A stretch of DNA of 64,000 bases from Loxodes magnus (Eukaryota > Ciliophora > Karyorelictea > Loxodida > Loxodidae), in the NCBI GenBank assembly GCA_946699065.1, contig CAMPDV010000116.1:1-64000 (forward strand), read 5' to 3'. This document shows, piece by piece, positions 31,568-42,572 of the stretch. Under the pieces are notes generated by a model, which did not search any database, was not told the origin of the DNA, and saw only the letters and a program-made list of their open reading frames with translations. Position 1 is the stretch's first letter. Every line of letters begins with the position of its first letter. The position numbers and the translations under genes are program-made.

Positions 31568-33901
31568 CTAATCATAACTTCCAGATACGATGAACTCTGA
31601 ATCACTGGATATAGCCACAGCAGATACATAACTTGTGTGACCACTCATGGTCTTACAGGTACCTGTCTTGACGTCCCATAGTCTCACCGTATAATCATAA
31701 CTTCCCGATACGATGAACTCTGAATCATTGGATATAGCCACAGCATATACATAACTAGTGTGACCACTCATGGTCTTACAGGTACCTGTCTTGACGTTCC
31801 ATAGTCTCACCGTCTTATCATAACTTCCAGATACGATGAACTCTGAATCACTGGATATAGCCACAGCAGATACATAACTTGTGTGACCACTCATGGTCTT
31901 ACAGGTACCTGTCTTGACGTCCCATAGTCTCACCGTATAATCATAACTTCCCGATACGATGAACTCTGAATCATTGGATATAGCCACAGCATATACATAA
32001 CTAGTGTGACCACTCATGGTCTTACAGGTACCTGTCTTGACGTCCCATAGTCTCACCGTATAATCATAACTTCCCGATACGATGAACTCTGAATCACTGG
32101 ATATAGCCAAAGATAATACATAACTAGTGTGACCACTCATGGTCTTACAGGTACCTGTCTTGACGTCCCATAGTCTCACCGTCTTATCATGACTTCCCGA
32201 TACGATGAACTCTGAATCACTGGATATAGCCACAGCAGATACATAACTAGTGTGACCACTCGTGGTCTTACAGGTACCTGTCTTGACGTCCCATAGTCTC
32301 ACCGTCTCATCTATACTTGCCGATACGATGAACTCTGAATCACTGGATATAGCCACAGCAGATACATAACTTGTGTGACCACTCATGGTCTTACAGGTAC
32401 CTGTCTTGACGTCCCATAGTCTCACCGTATAATCATAACTTCCCGATACGATGAACTCTGAATCACTGGATATAGCCACAGCATATACATAACTAGTGTG
32501 ACCACTCATGGTCTTACAGGTACCTGTCTTGACGTTCCATAGTCTCACCGTCTTATCATGACTTCCAGATACGATGAACTCTGAATCACTGGATATAGCC
32601 ACAGATGATACATAACTAGTGTGACCACTCATGGTCTTACAGGTACCTGTCTTGACGTTCCATAGTCTCACCGTCTTATCATCACTTCCAGATACGATGA
32701 ACTCTGAATCACTGGATATAGCCACAGCAGATACATAACTAGTGTGACCACTCATGGTCTTACAGGTACCTGTCTTGACGTTCCATAGTCTCACCGTCTT
32801 ATCATCACTTCCCGATACGATGAACTCTGAATCACTGGATATAGCCACAGCATATACATAACTAGTGTGACCACTCATGGTCTTACAGGTACCTGTCTTG
32901 ACGTCCCATAGTCTCACCGTATAATCATAACTTCCCGATACGATGAACTCTGAATCACTGGATATAGCCACAGCATATACATAACTAGTGTGACCACTCA
33001 TGGTCTTACAGGTACCTGTCTTGACGTTCCATAGTCTCACCGTCTTATCATGACTTCCAGATACGATGAACTCTGAATCACTGGATATAGCCACAGATGA
33101 TACATAACTAGTGTGACCACTCATGGTCTTACAGGTACCTGTCTTGACGTTCCATAGTCTCACCGTCTTATCATGACTTCCAGATACGATGAACTCTGAA
33201 TCACTGGATATAGCCACAGATGATACATAACTAGTGTGACCACTCATGGTCTTACAGGTACCTGTCTTGACGTTCCATAGTCTCACCGTCTTATCATCAC
33301 TTCCCGATACGATGAACTCTGAATCACTGGATATAGCCACAGCATATACATAACTAGTGTGACCACTCATGGTCTTACAGGTACCTGTCTTGACGTCCCA
33401 TAGTCTCGCCGTATAATCATAACTTCCCGATACGATGAACTCTGAATCACTGGATATAGCCACAGCATATACATAACTAGTGTGACCACTCATGGTCTTA
33501 CAGGTACCTGTCTTGACGTTCCATAGTCTCACCGTCTTATCATGACTTCCAGATACGATGAACTCTGAATCACTGGATATAGCCACAGATGATACATAAC
33601 TAGTGTGACCACTCATGGTCTTACAGGTACCTGTCTTGACGTCCCATAGTCTCACCGTATAATCATAACTTCCCGATACGATGAACTCTGAATCACTGGA
33701 TATAGCCACAGCATATACATAACTAGTGTGACCACTCATGGTCTTACAGGTACCTGTCTTGACGTTCCATAGTCTCACCGTCTTATCATGACTTCCAGAT
33801 ACGATGAACTCTGAATCACTGGATATAGCCACATCAGATACATAACTAGTGTGACCACTCATGGTCTTACAGGTACCTGTCTTGACGTTCCATAGTCTCA
33901 C
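31568..33901 (-). CDS. WD40-repeat open segment, 777 aa (19 units)
   Basis: Nineteen units between S-Y-D-TAG at 31568 and a 1-bp deletion near 33913. It carries I-S-N-D at 31727 and 31973, L-S-L at 32108 and S-I-D-E at 32301. One unit near 33407 has T28 to A (Y-T-A-R-L-W), unique in the window, and one near 33830 has V-S-D. Confidence 0.5.
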   Translation of the reverse strand: MRLWNVKTGTCKTMSGHTSYVSDVAISSDSEFIVSGSHDKTVRLWNVKTGTCKTMSGHTSYVYAVAISSDSEFIVSGSYDYTVRLWDVKTGTCKTMSGHTSYVSSVAISSDSEFIVSGSHDKTVRLWNVKTGTCKTMSGHTSYVYAVAISSDSEFIVSGSYDYTARLWDVKTGTCKTMSGHTSYVYAVAISSDSEFIVSGSDDKTVRLWNVKTGTCKTMSGHTSYVSSVAISSDSEFIVSGSHDKTVRLWNVKTGTCKTMSGHTSYVSSVAISSDSEFIVSGSHDKTVRLWNVKTGTCKTMSGHTSYVYAVAISSDSEFIVSGSYDYTVRLWDVKTGTCKTMSGHTSYVYAVAISSDSEFIVSGSDDKTVRLWNVKTGTCKTMSGHTSYVSAVAISSDSEFIVSGSDDKTVRLWNVKTGTCKTMSGHTSYVSSVAISSDSEFIVSGSHDKTVRLWNVKTGTCKTMSGHTSYVYAVAISSDSEFIVSGSYDYTVRLWDVKTGTCKTMSGHTSYVSAVAISSDSEFIVSASIDETVRLWDVKTGTCKTTSGHTSYVSAVAISSDSEFIVSGSHDKTVRLWDVKTGTCKTMSGHTSYVLSLAISSDSEFIVSGSYDYTVRLWDVKTGTCKTMSGHTSYVYAVAISNDSEFIVSGSYDYTVRLWDVKTGTCKTMSGHTSYVSAVAISSDSEFIVSGSYDKTVRLWNVKTGTCKTMSGHTSYVYAVAISNDSEFIVSGSYDYTVRLWDVKTGTCKTMSGHTSYVSAVAISSDSEFIVSGSYD

Positions 33902-34821
33902 CGTATAATCATACTTCCAGATACGATGAACTCTGAATCACTGGATATAGCCACAGCAGATACATAACTTGTGTGACCACTCATGGTCTTACAGGTACCT
34001 GTCTTGACGTCCCATAGTCTCACCGTATAATCATAACTTCCCGATACGATGAACTCTGAATCATTGGATATAGCCACAGCATATACATAACTAGTGTGAC
34101 CACTCATGGTCTTACAGGTACCTGTCTTGACGTCCCATAGTCTCACCGTATAATCATAACTTCCCGATACGATGAACTCTGAATCACTGGATATAGCCAA
34201 AGATAATACATAACTAGTGTGACCACTCATGGTCTTACAGGTACCTGTCTTGACGTCCCATAGTCTCACCGTCTTATCATGACTTCCCGATACGATGAAC
34301 TCTGAATCACTGGATATAGCCACAGCAGATACATAACTAGTGTGACCACTCGTGGTCTTACAGGTACCTGTCTTGACGTTCCATAGTCTCACCGTCTCAT
34401 CTATACTTGCCGATACGATGAACTCTGAATCACTGGATATAGCCACAGCAGATACATAACTTGTGTGACCACTCATGGTCTTACAGGTACCTGTCTTGAC
34501 GTCCCATAGTCTCACCGTATAATCATAACTTCCCGATACGATGAACTCTGAATCACTGGATATAGCCACAGCATATACATAACTAGTGTGACCACTCATG
34601 GTCTTACAGGTACCTGTCTTGACGTTCCATAGTCTCACCGTCTTATCATGACTTCCAGATACGATGAACTCTGAATCACTGGATATAGCCACAGATGATA
34701 CATAACTAGTGTGACCACTCATGGTCTTACAGGTACCTGTCTTGACGTTCCATAGTTCACCGATCATGACTTCCAGATACGATGAACTCTGAATCACTGG
34801 ATATAGCCACAGCATATACAT
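33898..34821 (-). pseudogene. Frameshifted WD40 segment between indels, 307 aa
   Basis: About seven units in a frame shifted by one base relative to the array below 33.9 kb. The lower end runs into a TGA because of a missing base in the unit at 33.9 kb; the upper end starts in out-of-frame sequence and enters the WD40 frame at deletions near 34757. Unit content copies the I-S-N-D, L-S-L, S-I-D-E module seen from 31973. Confidence 0.4.
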
Positions 34822-34833
34822 AACTAGTGTGAC

Positions 34834-35226
34834 TCATGGTCTTACAGGTATGACGTCCCATATCACCGTATAATCATAACTTCCAGATACGATGAACTCT
34901 GAATCACTGGATATAGCCACAGATGATACATAACTAGTGTGACCACTCATGGTCTTACAGGTACCTGTCTTGACGTTCCATAGTCTCACCGTCTTATCAT
35001 GACTTCCAGATACGATGAACTCTGAATCACTGGATATAGCCACAGCAGATACATAACTTGTGTGACCACTCATGGTCTTACAGGTACCTGTCTTGACGTC
35101 CCATAGTCTCACCGTATAATCATAACTTCCCGATACGATGAACTCTGAATCATTGGATATAGCCACAGCATATACATAACTAGTGTGACCACTCATGGTC
35201 TTACAGGTACCTGTCTTGACGTCCAT
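34834..35226 (-). pseudogene. WD40 segment between indels, 130 aa
   Basis: Three units between the deletion cluster at 34756-34868, which nets minus 18 bp, and a single-base deletion near 35222. The last residues at the upstream end are out of frame. It includes I-S-N-D at 35152. Confidence 0.35.
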
Positions 35227-35780
35227 AGTCTCACCGTATAATCATAACTTCCCGATACGATGAACTCTGAATCACTGGATATAGCCAAAGATAATACATA
35301 ACTAGTGTGACCACTCATGGTCTTACAGGTACCTGTCTTGACGTCCCATAGTCTCACCGTATTATCATGACTTCCCGATACGATGAACTCTGAATCACTG
35401 GATATAGCCACAGCAGATACATAACTAGTGTGACCACTCGTGGTCTTACAGGTACCTGTCTTGACGTCCCATAGTCTCACCGTCTCATCTATACTTGCCG
35501 ATACGATGAACTCTGAATCACTGGATATAGCCACAGCAGATACATAACTTGTGTGACCACTCATGGTCTTACAGGTACCTGTCTTGACGTCCCATAGTCT
35601 CACCGTATAATCATAACTTCCCGATACGATGAACTCTGAATCACTGGATATAGCCACAGCATATACATAACTAGTGTGACCACTCATGGTCTTACAGGTA
35701 CCTGTCTTGACGTTCCATAGTCTCACCGTCTTATCATGACTTCCCGATACGATGAACTCTGAATCACTGGATATAGCCAC
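35193..35780 (-). pseudogene. WD40 segment between indels, 195 aa
   Basis: About five units in the frame reached after the base lost near 35222. Third copy of the L-S-L (35286) and S-I-D-E (35479) module, here with H-D-N in place of H-D-K. Its upstream end is disrupted by further deletions at 35788-35870. Confidence 0.35.
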
Positions 35781-35855
35781 AGCATAAACGAACTAGTGTG
35801 AACTCATGTCTTACAGGTACCTGTCTTGACGTTCCATAGTCTCACCGTCTTATCA

Positions 35856-37073
35856 TCATCCAGATACGATGAACTCTGAATCACTGGATATAGCCACAGC
35901 AGATACATAACTAGTGTGACCACTCATGGTCTTACAGGTACCTGTCTTGACGTTCCATAGTCTCACCGTATAATCATGACTTCCCGATACGATGAACTCT
36001 GAATCACTGGATATAGCCACAGCATATACATAACTAGTGTGACCACTCATGGTCTTACAGGTACCTGTCTTGACGTTCCATAGTCTCACCGTCTTATCAT
36101 CACTTCCCGATACGATGAACTCTGAATCACTGGATATAGCCACAGCATATACATAACTAGTGTGACCACTCATGGTCTTACAGGTACCTGTCTTGACGTT
36201 CCATAGTCTCACCGTCTTATCATGACTTCCAGATACGATGAACTCTGAATCACTGGATATAGCCACAGCAGATACATAACTAGTGTGACCACTCGTGGTC
36301 TTACAGGTACCTGTCTTGACGTTCCATAGTCTCACCGTATAATCATAACTTCCAGATACGATGAACTCTGAATCACTGGATATAGCCACAGTAGATACAT
36401 AACTTGTGTGACCACTCATGGTCTTACAGGTACCTGTCTTGACGTCCCATAGTCTCACCGTCTTATCATCACTTGCCGATACGATGAACTCTGAATCACT
36501 GGATATAGCCACAGATGATACATAACTAGTGTGACCACTCATGGTCTTACAGGTACCTGTCTTGACGTCCCATAGTCTCACCGTCTCATCTATACTTGCC
36601 GATACGATGAACTCTGAATCACTGGATATAGCCACAGCATATACATAACTAGTGTGACCACTCATGGTCTTACAGGTACCTGTCTTGACGTTCCATAGTC
36701 TCACCGTCTTATCATGACTTCCAGATACGATGAACTCTGAATCACTGGATATAGCCACAGATGATACATAACTAGTGTGACCACTCATGGTCTTACAGGT
36801 ACCTGTCTTGACGTTCCATAGTCTCACCGTCTTATCATCACTTCCCGATACGATGAACTCTGAATCACTGGATATAGCCACAGCATATACATAACTAGTG
36901 TGACCACTCATGGTCTTACAGGTACCTGTCTTGACGTTCCATAGTCTCACCGTCTTATCATGACTTCCCGATACGATGAACTCTGAATCACTGGATATAG
37001 CCACAGCATAAACAGAACTAGTTTGACAACTCATGGTCTTACAGGTACCTGTCTTGACGTTCCATAGTCTCAC
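35856..37073 (-). CDS. WD40-repeat open segment, 405 aa (10 units)
   Basis: Ten units between the indels near 35856 and S-Y-D-TAG at 37077. It includes an H-D-Y chimera, S-I-D-E at 36588, a V-S-T unit at about 36391 and an S-C-Q/T-S-S unit near 37020, far from the main S-C-Q zone. Confidence 0.4.
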   Translation of the reverse strand: MRLWNVKTGTCKTMSCQTSSVYAVAISSDSEFIVSGSHDKTVRLWNVKTGTCKTMSGHTSYVYAVAISSDSEFIVSGSDDKTVRLWNVKTGTCKTMSGHTSYVSSVAISSDSEFIVSGSHDKTVRLWNVKTGTCKTMSGHTSYVYAVAISSDSEFIVSASIDETVRLWDVKTGTCKTMSGHTSYVSSVAISSDSEFIVSASDDKTVRLWDVKTGTCKTMSGHTSYVSTVAISSDSEFIVSGSYDYTVRLWNVKTGTCKTTSGHTSYVSAVAISSDSEFIVSGSHDKTVRLWNVKTGTCKTMSGHTSYVYAVAISSDSEFIVSGSDDKTVRLWNVKTGTCKTMSGHTSYVYAVAISSDSEFIVSGSHDYTVRLWNVKTGTCKTMSGHTSYVSAVAISSDSEFIVSG

Positions 37074-37076
37074 CGT

Positions 37077-38009
37077 CTAATCATAACTTCCAGATACGAT
37101 GAACTCTGAATCACTGGATATAGCCACAGATGATACATAACTAGTGTGACCACTCATGGTCTTACAGGTACCTGTCTTGACGTTCCATAGTCTCACCGTC
37201 TTATCATCACTTCCCGATACGATGAACTCTGAATCACTGGATATAGCCACAGCATATACATAACTAGTGTGACCACTCATGGTCTTACAGGTACCTGTCT
37301 TGACGTCCCATAGTCTCACCGTATAATCATAACTTCCCGATACGATGAACTCTGAATCACTGGATATAGCCACAGCATATACATAACTAGTGTGACCACT
37401 CATGGTCTTACAGGTACCTGTCTTGACGTTCCATAGTCTCACCGTCTTATCATGACTTCCAGATACGATGAACTCTGAATCACTGGATATAGCCACAGAT
37501 GATACATAACTAGTGTGACCACTCATGGTCTTACAGGTACCTGTCTTGACGTTCCATAGTCTCACCGTCTTATCATGACTTCCAGATACGATGAACTCTG
37601 AATCACTGGATATAGCCACAGATGATACATAACTAGTGTGACCACTCATGGTCTTACAGGTACCTGTCTTGACGTTCCATAGTCTCACCGTCTTATCATC
37701 ACTTCCCGATACGATGAACTCTGAATCACTGGATATAGCCACAGCATATACATAACTAGTGTGACCACTCATGGTCTTACAGGTACCTGTCTTGACGTTC
37801 CATAGTCTCACCGTCTTATCATGACTTCCAGATACGATGAACTCTGAATCACTGGATATAGCCACAGCATATACATAACTAGTGTGACCACTCATGGTCT
37901 TACAGGTACCTGTCTTGACGTTCCATAGTCTCACCGTCTTATCATGACTTCCAGATACGATGAACTCTGAATCACTGGATATAGCCACAGATGATAATAG
38001 TGTGACCAC
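37077..38009 (-). CDS. WD40-repeat open segment, 310 aa (7.6 units)
   Basis: Ends at S-Y-D-TAG (37077). The upstream edge is a 5-bp deletion near 37994 that removes part of the T-S-Y-V codons. Most units are V-S-S with Ser22 as TCT. Confidence 0.4.
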   Translation of the reverse strand: MVTLLSSVAISSDSEFIVSGSHDKTVRLWNVKTGTCKTMSGHTSYVYAVAISSDSEFIVSGSHDKTVRLWNVKTGTCKTMSGHTSYVYAVAISSDSEFIVSGSDDKTVRLWNVKTGTCKTMSGHTSYVSSVAISSDSEFIVSGSHDKTVRLWNVKTGTCKTMSGHTSYVSSVAISSDSEFIVSGSHDKTVRLWNVKTGTCKTMSGHTSYVYAVAISSDSEFIVSGSYDYTVRLWDVKTGTCKTMSGHTSYVYAVAISSDSEFIVSGSDDKTVRLWNVKTGTCKTMSGHTSYVSSVAISSDSEFIVSGSYD

Positions 38010-38370
38010 TCATGGTCTTACAGGTACCTGTCTTGACGTTCCATACTCACCGTCTTATCATGACTTCCAGATACGATGAACTCTGAATCACTGGATATAG
38101 CCACAGCATATACATAACTAGTGTGACCACTCATGGTCTTACAGGTACCTGTCTTGACGTTCCATAGTCTCACCGTCTTATCATCACTTCCCGATACGAT
38201 GAACTCTGAATCACTGGATATAGCCACAGCATATACATACTAGTGTGACCACTCAGTCTTACAGGTACCTTGACGTTCATAGGTCTTATTACAGATACGA
38301 TGAACTCTGAATCACTGGATATAGACGATACATAACTAGTGTGACCATAGTCTTACAGGTACCTGTCTTG
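37990..38370. other. Second deletion patch
   Basis: A 5-bp loss near 37994, 2 bp near 38044 and many short losses at 38238-38370 leave one unit badly shortened. The array is regular again from about 38390. Confidence 0.7.
38018..38227 (-). pseudogene. WD40 remnant inside an indel patch, 69 aa
   Basis: Less than two units of readable WD40 frame between deletions near 38044 and 38238. Frame and length are set by the indels, so it is not a gene. Confidence 0.25.
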
Positions 38371-41300
38371 ACGTCCCATAGTCTCACCGTATTATCATGA
38401 CTTCCCGATACGATGAACTCTGAATCACTGGAAATAGCCACAGCATATACATAACTAGTGTGACCACTCATGGTCTTACAGGTACCTGTCTTGACGTTCC
38501 ATAGTCTCACCGTCTTATCATGACTTCCAGATACGATGAACTCTGAATCACTGGATATAGCCACAGATGATACATAACTAGTGTGACCACTCATGGTCTT
38601 ACAGGTACCTGTCTTGACGTTCCATAGTCTCACCGTCTTATCATGACTTCCAGATACGATGAACTCTGAATCACTGGATATAGCCACAGATGATACATAA
38701 CTAGTGTGACCACTCATGGTCTTACAGGTACCTGTCTTGACGTCCCATAGTCTCACCGTCTCATCTATACTTGCCGATACGATGAACTCTGAATCACTGG
38801 ATATAGCCACAGCATATACATAACTAGTGTGACCACTCATGGTCTTACAGGTACCTGTCTTGACGTTCCATAGTCTCACCGTCTTATCATGACTTCCAGA
38901 TACGATGAACTCTGAATCACTGGATATAGCCACAGATGATACATAACTAGTGTGACCACTCATGGTCTTACAGGTACCTGTCTTGACGTCCCATAGTCTC
39001 ACCGTATTATCATGACTTCCCGATACGATGAACTCTGAATCACTGGAAATAGCCACAGCATATACATAACTAGTGTGACCACTCATGGTCTTACAGGTAC
39101 CTGTCTTGACGTTCCATAGTCTCACCGTCTTATCATGACTTCCCGATACGATGAACTCTGAATCACTGGATATAGCCACAGCATATACATAACTAGTGTG
39201 ACCACTCATGGTCTTACAGGTACCTGTCTTGACGTCCCATAGTCTCACCGTATAATCATAACTTCCCGATACGATGAACTCTGAATCACTGGATATAGCC
39301 ACAGCATATACATAACTAGTGTGACCACTCATGGTCTTACAGGTACCTGTCTTGACGTTCCATAGTCTCACCGTCTTATCATGACTTCCAGATACGATGA
39401 ACTCTGAATCACTGGATATAGCCACAGATGATACATAACTAGTGTGACCACTCATGGTCTTACAGGTACCTGTCTTGACGTTCCATAGTCTCACCGTCTT
39501 ATCATGACTTCCAGATACGATGAACTCTGAATCACTGGATATAGCCACAGATGATACATAACTAGTGTGACCACTCATGGTCTTACAGGTACCTGTCTTG
39601 ACGTTCCATAGTCTCACCGTCTTATCATCACTTCCCGATACGATGAACTCTGAATCACTGGATATAGCCACAGCATATACATAACTAGTGTGACCACTCA
39701 TGGTCTTACAGGTACCTGTCTTGACGTTCCATAGTCTCACCGTCTTATCATGACTTCCAGATACGATGAACTCTGAATCACTGGATATAGCCACAGATGA
39801 TACATAACTAGTGTGACCACTCATGGTCTTACAGGTACCTGTCTTGACGTCCCATAGTCTCACCGTATTATCATGACTTCCCGATACGATGAACTCTGAA
39901 TCACTGGAAATAGCCACAGCATATACATAACTAGTGTGACCACTCATGGTCTTACAGGTACCTGTCTTGACGTTCCATAGTCTCACCGTCTTATCATGAC
40001 TTCCCGATACGATGAACTCTGAATCACTGGATATAGCCACAGCATATACATAACTAGTGTGACCACTCATGGTCTTACAGGTACCTGTCTTGACGTCCCA
40101 TAGTCTCACCGTATTATCATAACTCCCCGATACGATGAACTCTGAATCACTGGATATAGCCACAGCATATACATAACTAGTGTGACCACTCATGGTCTTA
40201 CAGGTACCTGTCTTGACGTCCCATAGTCTCACCGTATAATCATAACTTCCCGATACGATGAACTCTGAATCACTGGATATAGCCACAGCATATACATAAC
40301 TAGTGTGACCACTCATGGTCTTACAGGTACCTGTCTTGACGTCCCATAGTCTCACCGTCTTATCATGACTTCCCGATACGATGAACTCTGAATCACTGGA
40401 TATAGCCACAGCAGATACATAACTAGTGTGACCACTCATGGTCTTACAGGTACCTGTCTTGACGTTCCATAGTCTCACCGTCTTATCATGACTTCCCGAT
40501 ACGATGAACTCTGAATCACTGGATATAGCCACAGCATATACATAACTAGTGTGACCACTCATGGTCTTACAGGTACCTGTCTTGACGTTGCATAGTCTCA
40601 CCGTCTTATCATGACTTCCCGATACGATGAACTCTGAATCACTGGATATAGCCACAGCATAAACAGAACTAGTGTGACCACTCATGGTCTTACAGGTACC
40701 TGTCTTGACGTTGCATAGTCTCACCGTCTTATCATCACTTGCCGATACGATGAACTCTGAATCACTGGATATAGCCAAAGCAGAAACATAACTAGTGTGA
40801 CCACTCATGGTCTTACAGGTACCTGTCTTGACGTCCCATAGTCTCACCGTATTATCATGACTTCCCGATACGATGAACTCTGAATCACTGGAAATAGCCA
40901 CAGCATATACATAACTAGTGTGACCACTCATGGTCTTACAGGTACCTGTCTTGACGTTCCATAGTCTCACCGTCTTATCATGACTTCCCGATACGATGAA
41001 CTCTGAATCACTGGATATAGCCACAGCATATACATAACTAGTGTGACCACTCATGGTCTTACAGGTACCTGTCTTGACGTTCCATAGTCTCACCGTCTCA
41101 TCTATACTTCCCGATACGATGAACTCTGAATCACTGGATATAGCCACAGCATATACATAACTAGTGTGACCACTCATGGTCTTACAGGTACCTGTCTTGA
41201 CGTTCCATAGTCTCACCGTCTTATCATGACTTCCAGATACGATGAACTCTGAATCACTGGATATAGCCACAGCATATACATAACTAGTGTGACCACTCAT

Positions 41301-41516
41301 GGTCTTACAGGTACCTGTCTTGACGTTCCATAGTCTCACCGTCTTATCATGACTTCCCGATACGATGAACTCTGAATCACTGGATATAGCCACAGCAGAT
41401 ACATAACTAGTGTGACCACTCATGGTCTTATAGGTACCTGTCTTGACGTCCCATAGTCTCACCGTATTATCTCTACTTCCCGATACGATGAACTCTGAAT
41501 CACTGGATATAGCCAC
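38289..41516 (-). CDS. Long open WD40 segment, 1075 aa (26 units)
   Basis: Twenty-six units. The upstream end lies just below V-TGA-S at 41520; the lower end runs into the damaged sequence at 38.24-38.37 kb. The first units carry S-R-D-N and G-T-Y-K (C39 to Y), a pairing repeated at 53.0-53.1 kb. Also Leu-Cys-Asn units near 40590-40720, S-A-L-A at 40777 and several H-D-N units. Confidence 0.5.
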   Translation of the reverse strand: MAISSDSEFIVSGSRDNTVRLWDVKTGTYKTMSGHTSYVSAVAISSDSEFIVSGSHDKTVRLWNVKTGTCKTMSGHTSYVYAVAISSDSEFIVSGSHDKTVRLWNVKTGTCKTMSGHTSYVYAVAISSDSEFIVSGSIDETVRLWNVKTGTCKTMSGHTSYVYAVAISSDSEFIVSGSHDKTVRLWNVKTGTCKTMSGHTSYVYAVAISSDSEFIVSGSHDNTVRLWDVKTGTCKTMSGHTSYVSALAISSDSEFIVSASDDKTVRLCNVKTGTCKTMSGHTSSVYAVAISSDSEFIVSGSHDKTVRLCNVKTGTCKTMSGHTSYVYAVAISSDSEFIVSGSHDKTVRLWNVKTGTCKTMSGHTSYVSAVAISSDSEFIVSGSHDKTVRLWDVKTGTCKTMSGHTSYVYAVAISSDSEFIVSGSYDYTVRLWDVKTGTCKTMSGHTSYVYAVAISSDSEFIVSGSYDNTVRLWDVKTGTCKTMSGHTSYVYAVAISSDSEFIVSGSHDKTVRLWNVKTGTCKTMSGHTSYVYAVAISSDSEFIVSGSHDNTVRLWDVKTGTCKTMSGHTSYVSSVAISSDSEFIVSGSHDKTVRLWNVKTGTCKTMSGHTSYVYAVAISSDSEFIVSGSDDKTVRLWNVKTGTCKTMSGHTSYVSSVAISSDSEFIVSGSHDKTVRLWNVKTGTCKTMSGHTSYVSSVAISSDSEFIVSGSHDKTVRLWNVKTGTCKTMSGHTSYVYAVAISSDSEFIVSGSYDYTVRLWDVKTGTCKTMSGHTSYVYAVAISSDSEFIVSGSHDKTVRLWNVKTGTCKTMSGHTSYVYAVAISSDSEFIVSGSHDNTVRLWDVKTGTCKTMSGHTSYVSSVAISSDSEFIVSGSHDKTVRLWNVKTGTCKTMSGHTSYVYAVAISSDSEFIVSASIDETVRLWDVKTGTCKTMSGHTSYVSSVAISSDSEFIVSGSHDKTVRLWNVKTGTCKTMSGHTSYVSSVAISSDSEFIVSGSHDKTVRLWNVKTGTCKTMSGHTSYVYAVAISSDSEFIVSGSHDNTVRLWDVKTGTCKTMVTLVMYRLYPVIQSSSYL

Positions 41517-41519
41517 AGA

Positions 41520-42569
41520 TCATACATAACTAGTGTGACCACTCATGGTCTTACAGGTACCTGTCTTGACGTTGCATAGTCTCACCGTCTTATCATCACT
41601 TCCCGATACGATGAACTCTGAATCACTGGATATAGCCACAGCATATACATAACTAGTGTGACCACTCATGGTCTTACAGGTACCTGTCTTGACGTTGCAT
41701 AGTCTCACCGTCTTATCATCACTTGCCGATACGATGAACTCTGAATCACTGGATATAGCCACAGCATATACATAACTAGTGTGACCACTCATGGTCTTAC
41801 AGGTACCTGTCTTGACGTCCCATAGTCTCACCGTATAATCATAACTTCCCGATACGATGAACTCTGAATCACTGGATATAGCCACAGCATATACATAACT
41901 AGTGTGACCACTCATGGTCTTACAGGTACCTGTCTTGACGTCCCATAGTCTCACCGTCTTATCATGACTTCCCGATACGATGAACTCTGAATCACTGGAT
42001 ATAGCCACAGCAGATACATAACTAGTGTGACCACTCGTGGTCTTACAGGTACCTGTCTTGACGTCCCATAGTCTCACCGTCTTATCATGACTTCCCGATA
42101 CGATGAACTCTGAATCACTGGATATAGCCACAGCATATACATAACTAGTGTGACCACTCATGGTCTTACAGGTACCTGTCTTGACGTCCCATAGTCTCAC
42201 CGTCTTATCATCACTTCCCGATACGATGAACTCTGAATCACTGGATATAGCCACAGCATATACATAACTAGTGTGACCACTCATGGTCTTACAGGTACCT
42301 GTCTTGACGTCCCATAGTCTCACCGTTTTATCATCACTTGCCGATACGATGAACTCTGAATCACTGGATATAGCCACAGCATATACATAACTAGTGTGAC
42401 CACTCATGGTCTTACAGGTACCTGTCTTGACGTCCCATAGTCTCACCGTCTTATCATCACTTCCCGATACGATGAACTCTGAATCACTGGATATAGCCAA
42501 AGATAATACATAACTAATGTGACCACTCATGGTCTTACAGGTACCTGTCTTGACGTTCCATAGTCTCAC
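41520..42569 (-). CDS. WD40-repeat open segment, 349 aa (8.5 units)
   Basis: Ends at TGA replacing Tyr9 (V-TGA-S) at 41520-41522; begins just below D-D-TAG at 42573, the only TAG preceded by Asp-Asp. It holds two Leu-Cys-Asn units and an I5-bearing G-H-I-S unit near 42514. Confidence 0.45.
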   Translation of the reverse strand: MRLWNVKTGTCKTMSGHISYVLSLAISSDSEFIVSGSDDKTVRLWDVKTGTCKTMSGHTSYVYAVAISSDSEFIVSASDDKTVRLWDVKTGTCKTMSGHTSYVYAVAISSDSEFIVSGSDDKTVRLWDVKTGTCKTMSGHTSYVYAVAISSDSEFIVSGSHDKTVRLWDVKTGTCKTTSGHTSYVSAVAISSDSEFIVSGSHDKTVRLWDVKTGTCKTMSGHTSYVYAVAISSDSEFIVSGSYDYTVRLWDVKTGTCKTMSGHTSYVYAVAISSDSEFIVSASDDKTVRLCNVKTGTCKTMSGHTSYVYAVAISSDSEFIVSGSDDKTVRLCNVKTGTCKTMSGHTSYV

Positions 42570-42572
42570 CGT

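Larger units (their letters stand above)
31700..35600 (-). repeat. Three copies of an I-S-N-D / L-S-L / S-I-D-E module
   Basis: I-S-N-D at 31973, 34063 and 35152, L-S-L at 32108, 34198 and 35286, and S-I-D-E at 32301, 34391 and 35479 keep the same internal spacing. Copy spacing is 2090 bp (17 units minus 1) and 1088-1089 bp (9 units minus 18-19), the shortfalls matching visible deletions. Confidence 0.75.
34750..35870. other. Deletion patch in otherwise exact 123-bp array
   Basis: Short deletions at 34756-34766, 34830-34868, about 35222, 35788-35812 and about 35858 break the period. Together with one base lost near 33913 these are the first phase errors in the window. They move the minus-strand WD40 frame twice. 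Cause unknown: real decay or consensus error. Confidence 0.7.
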
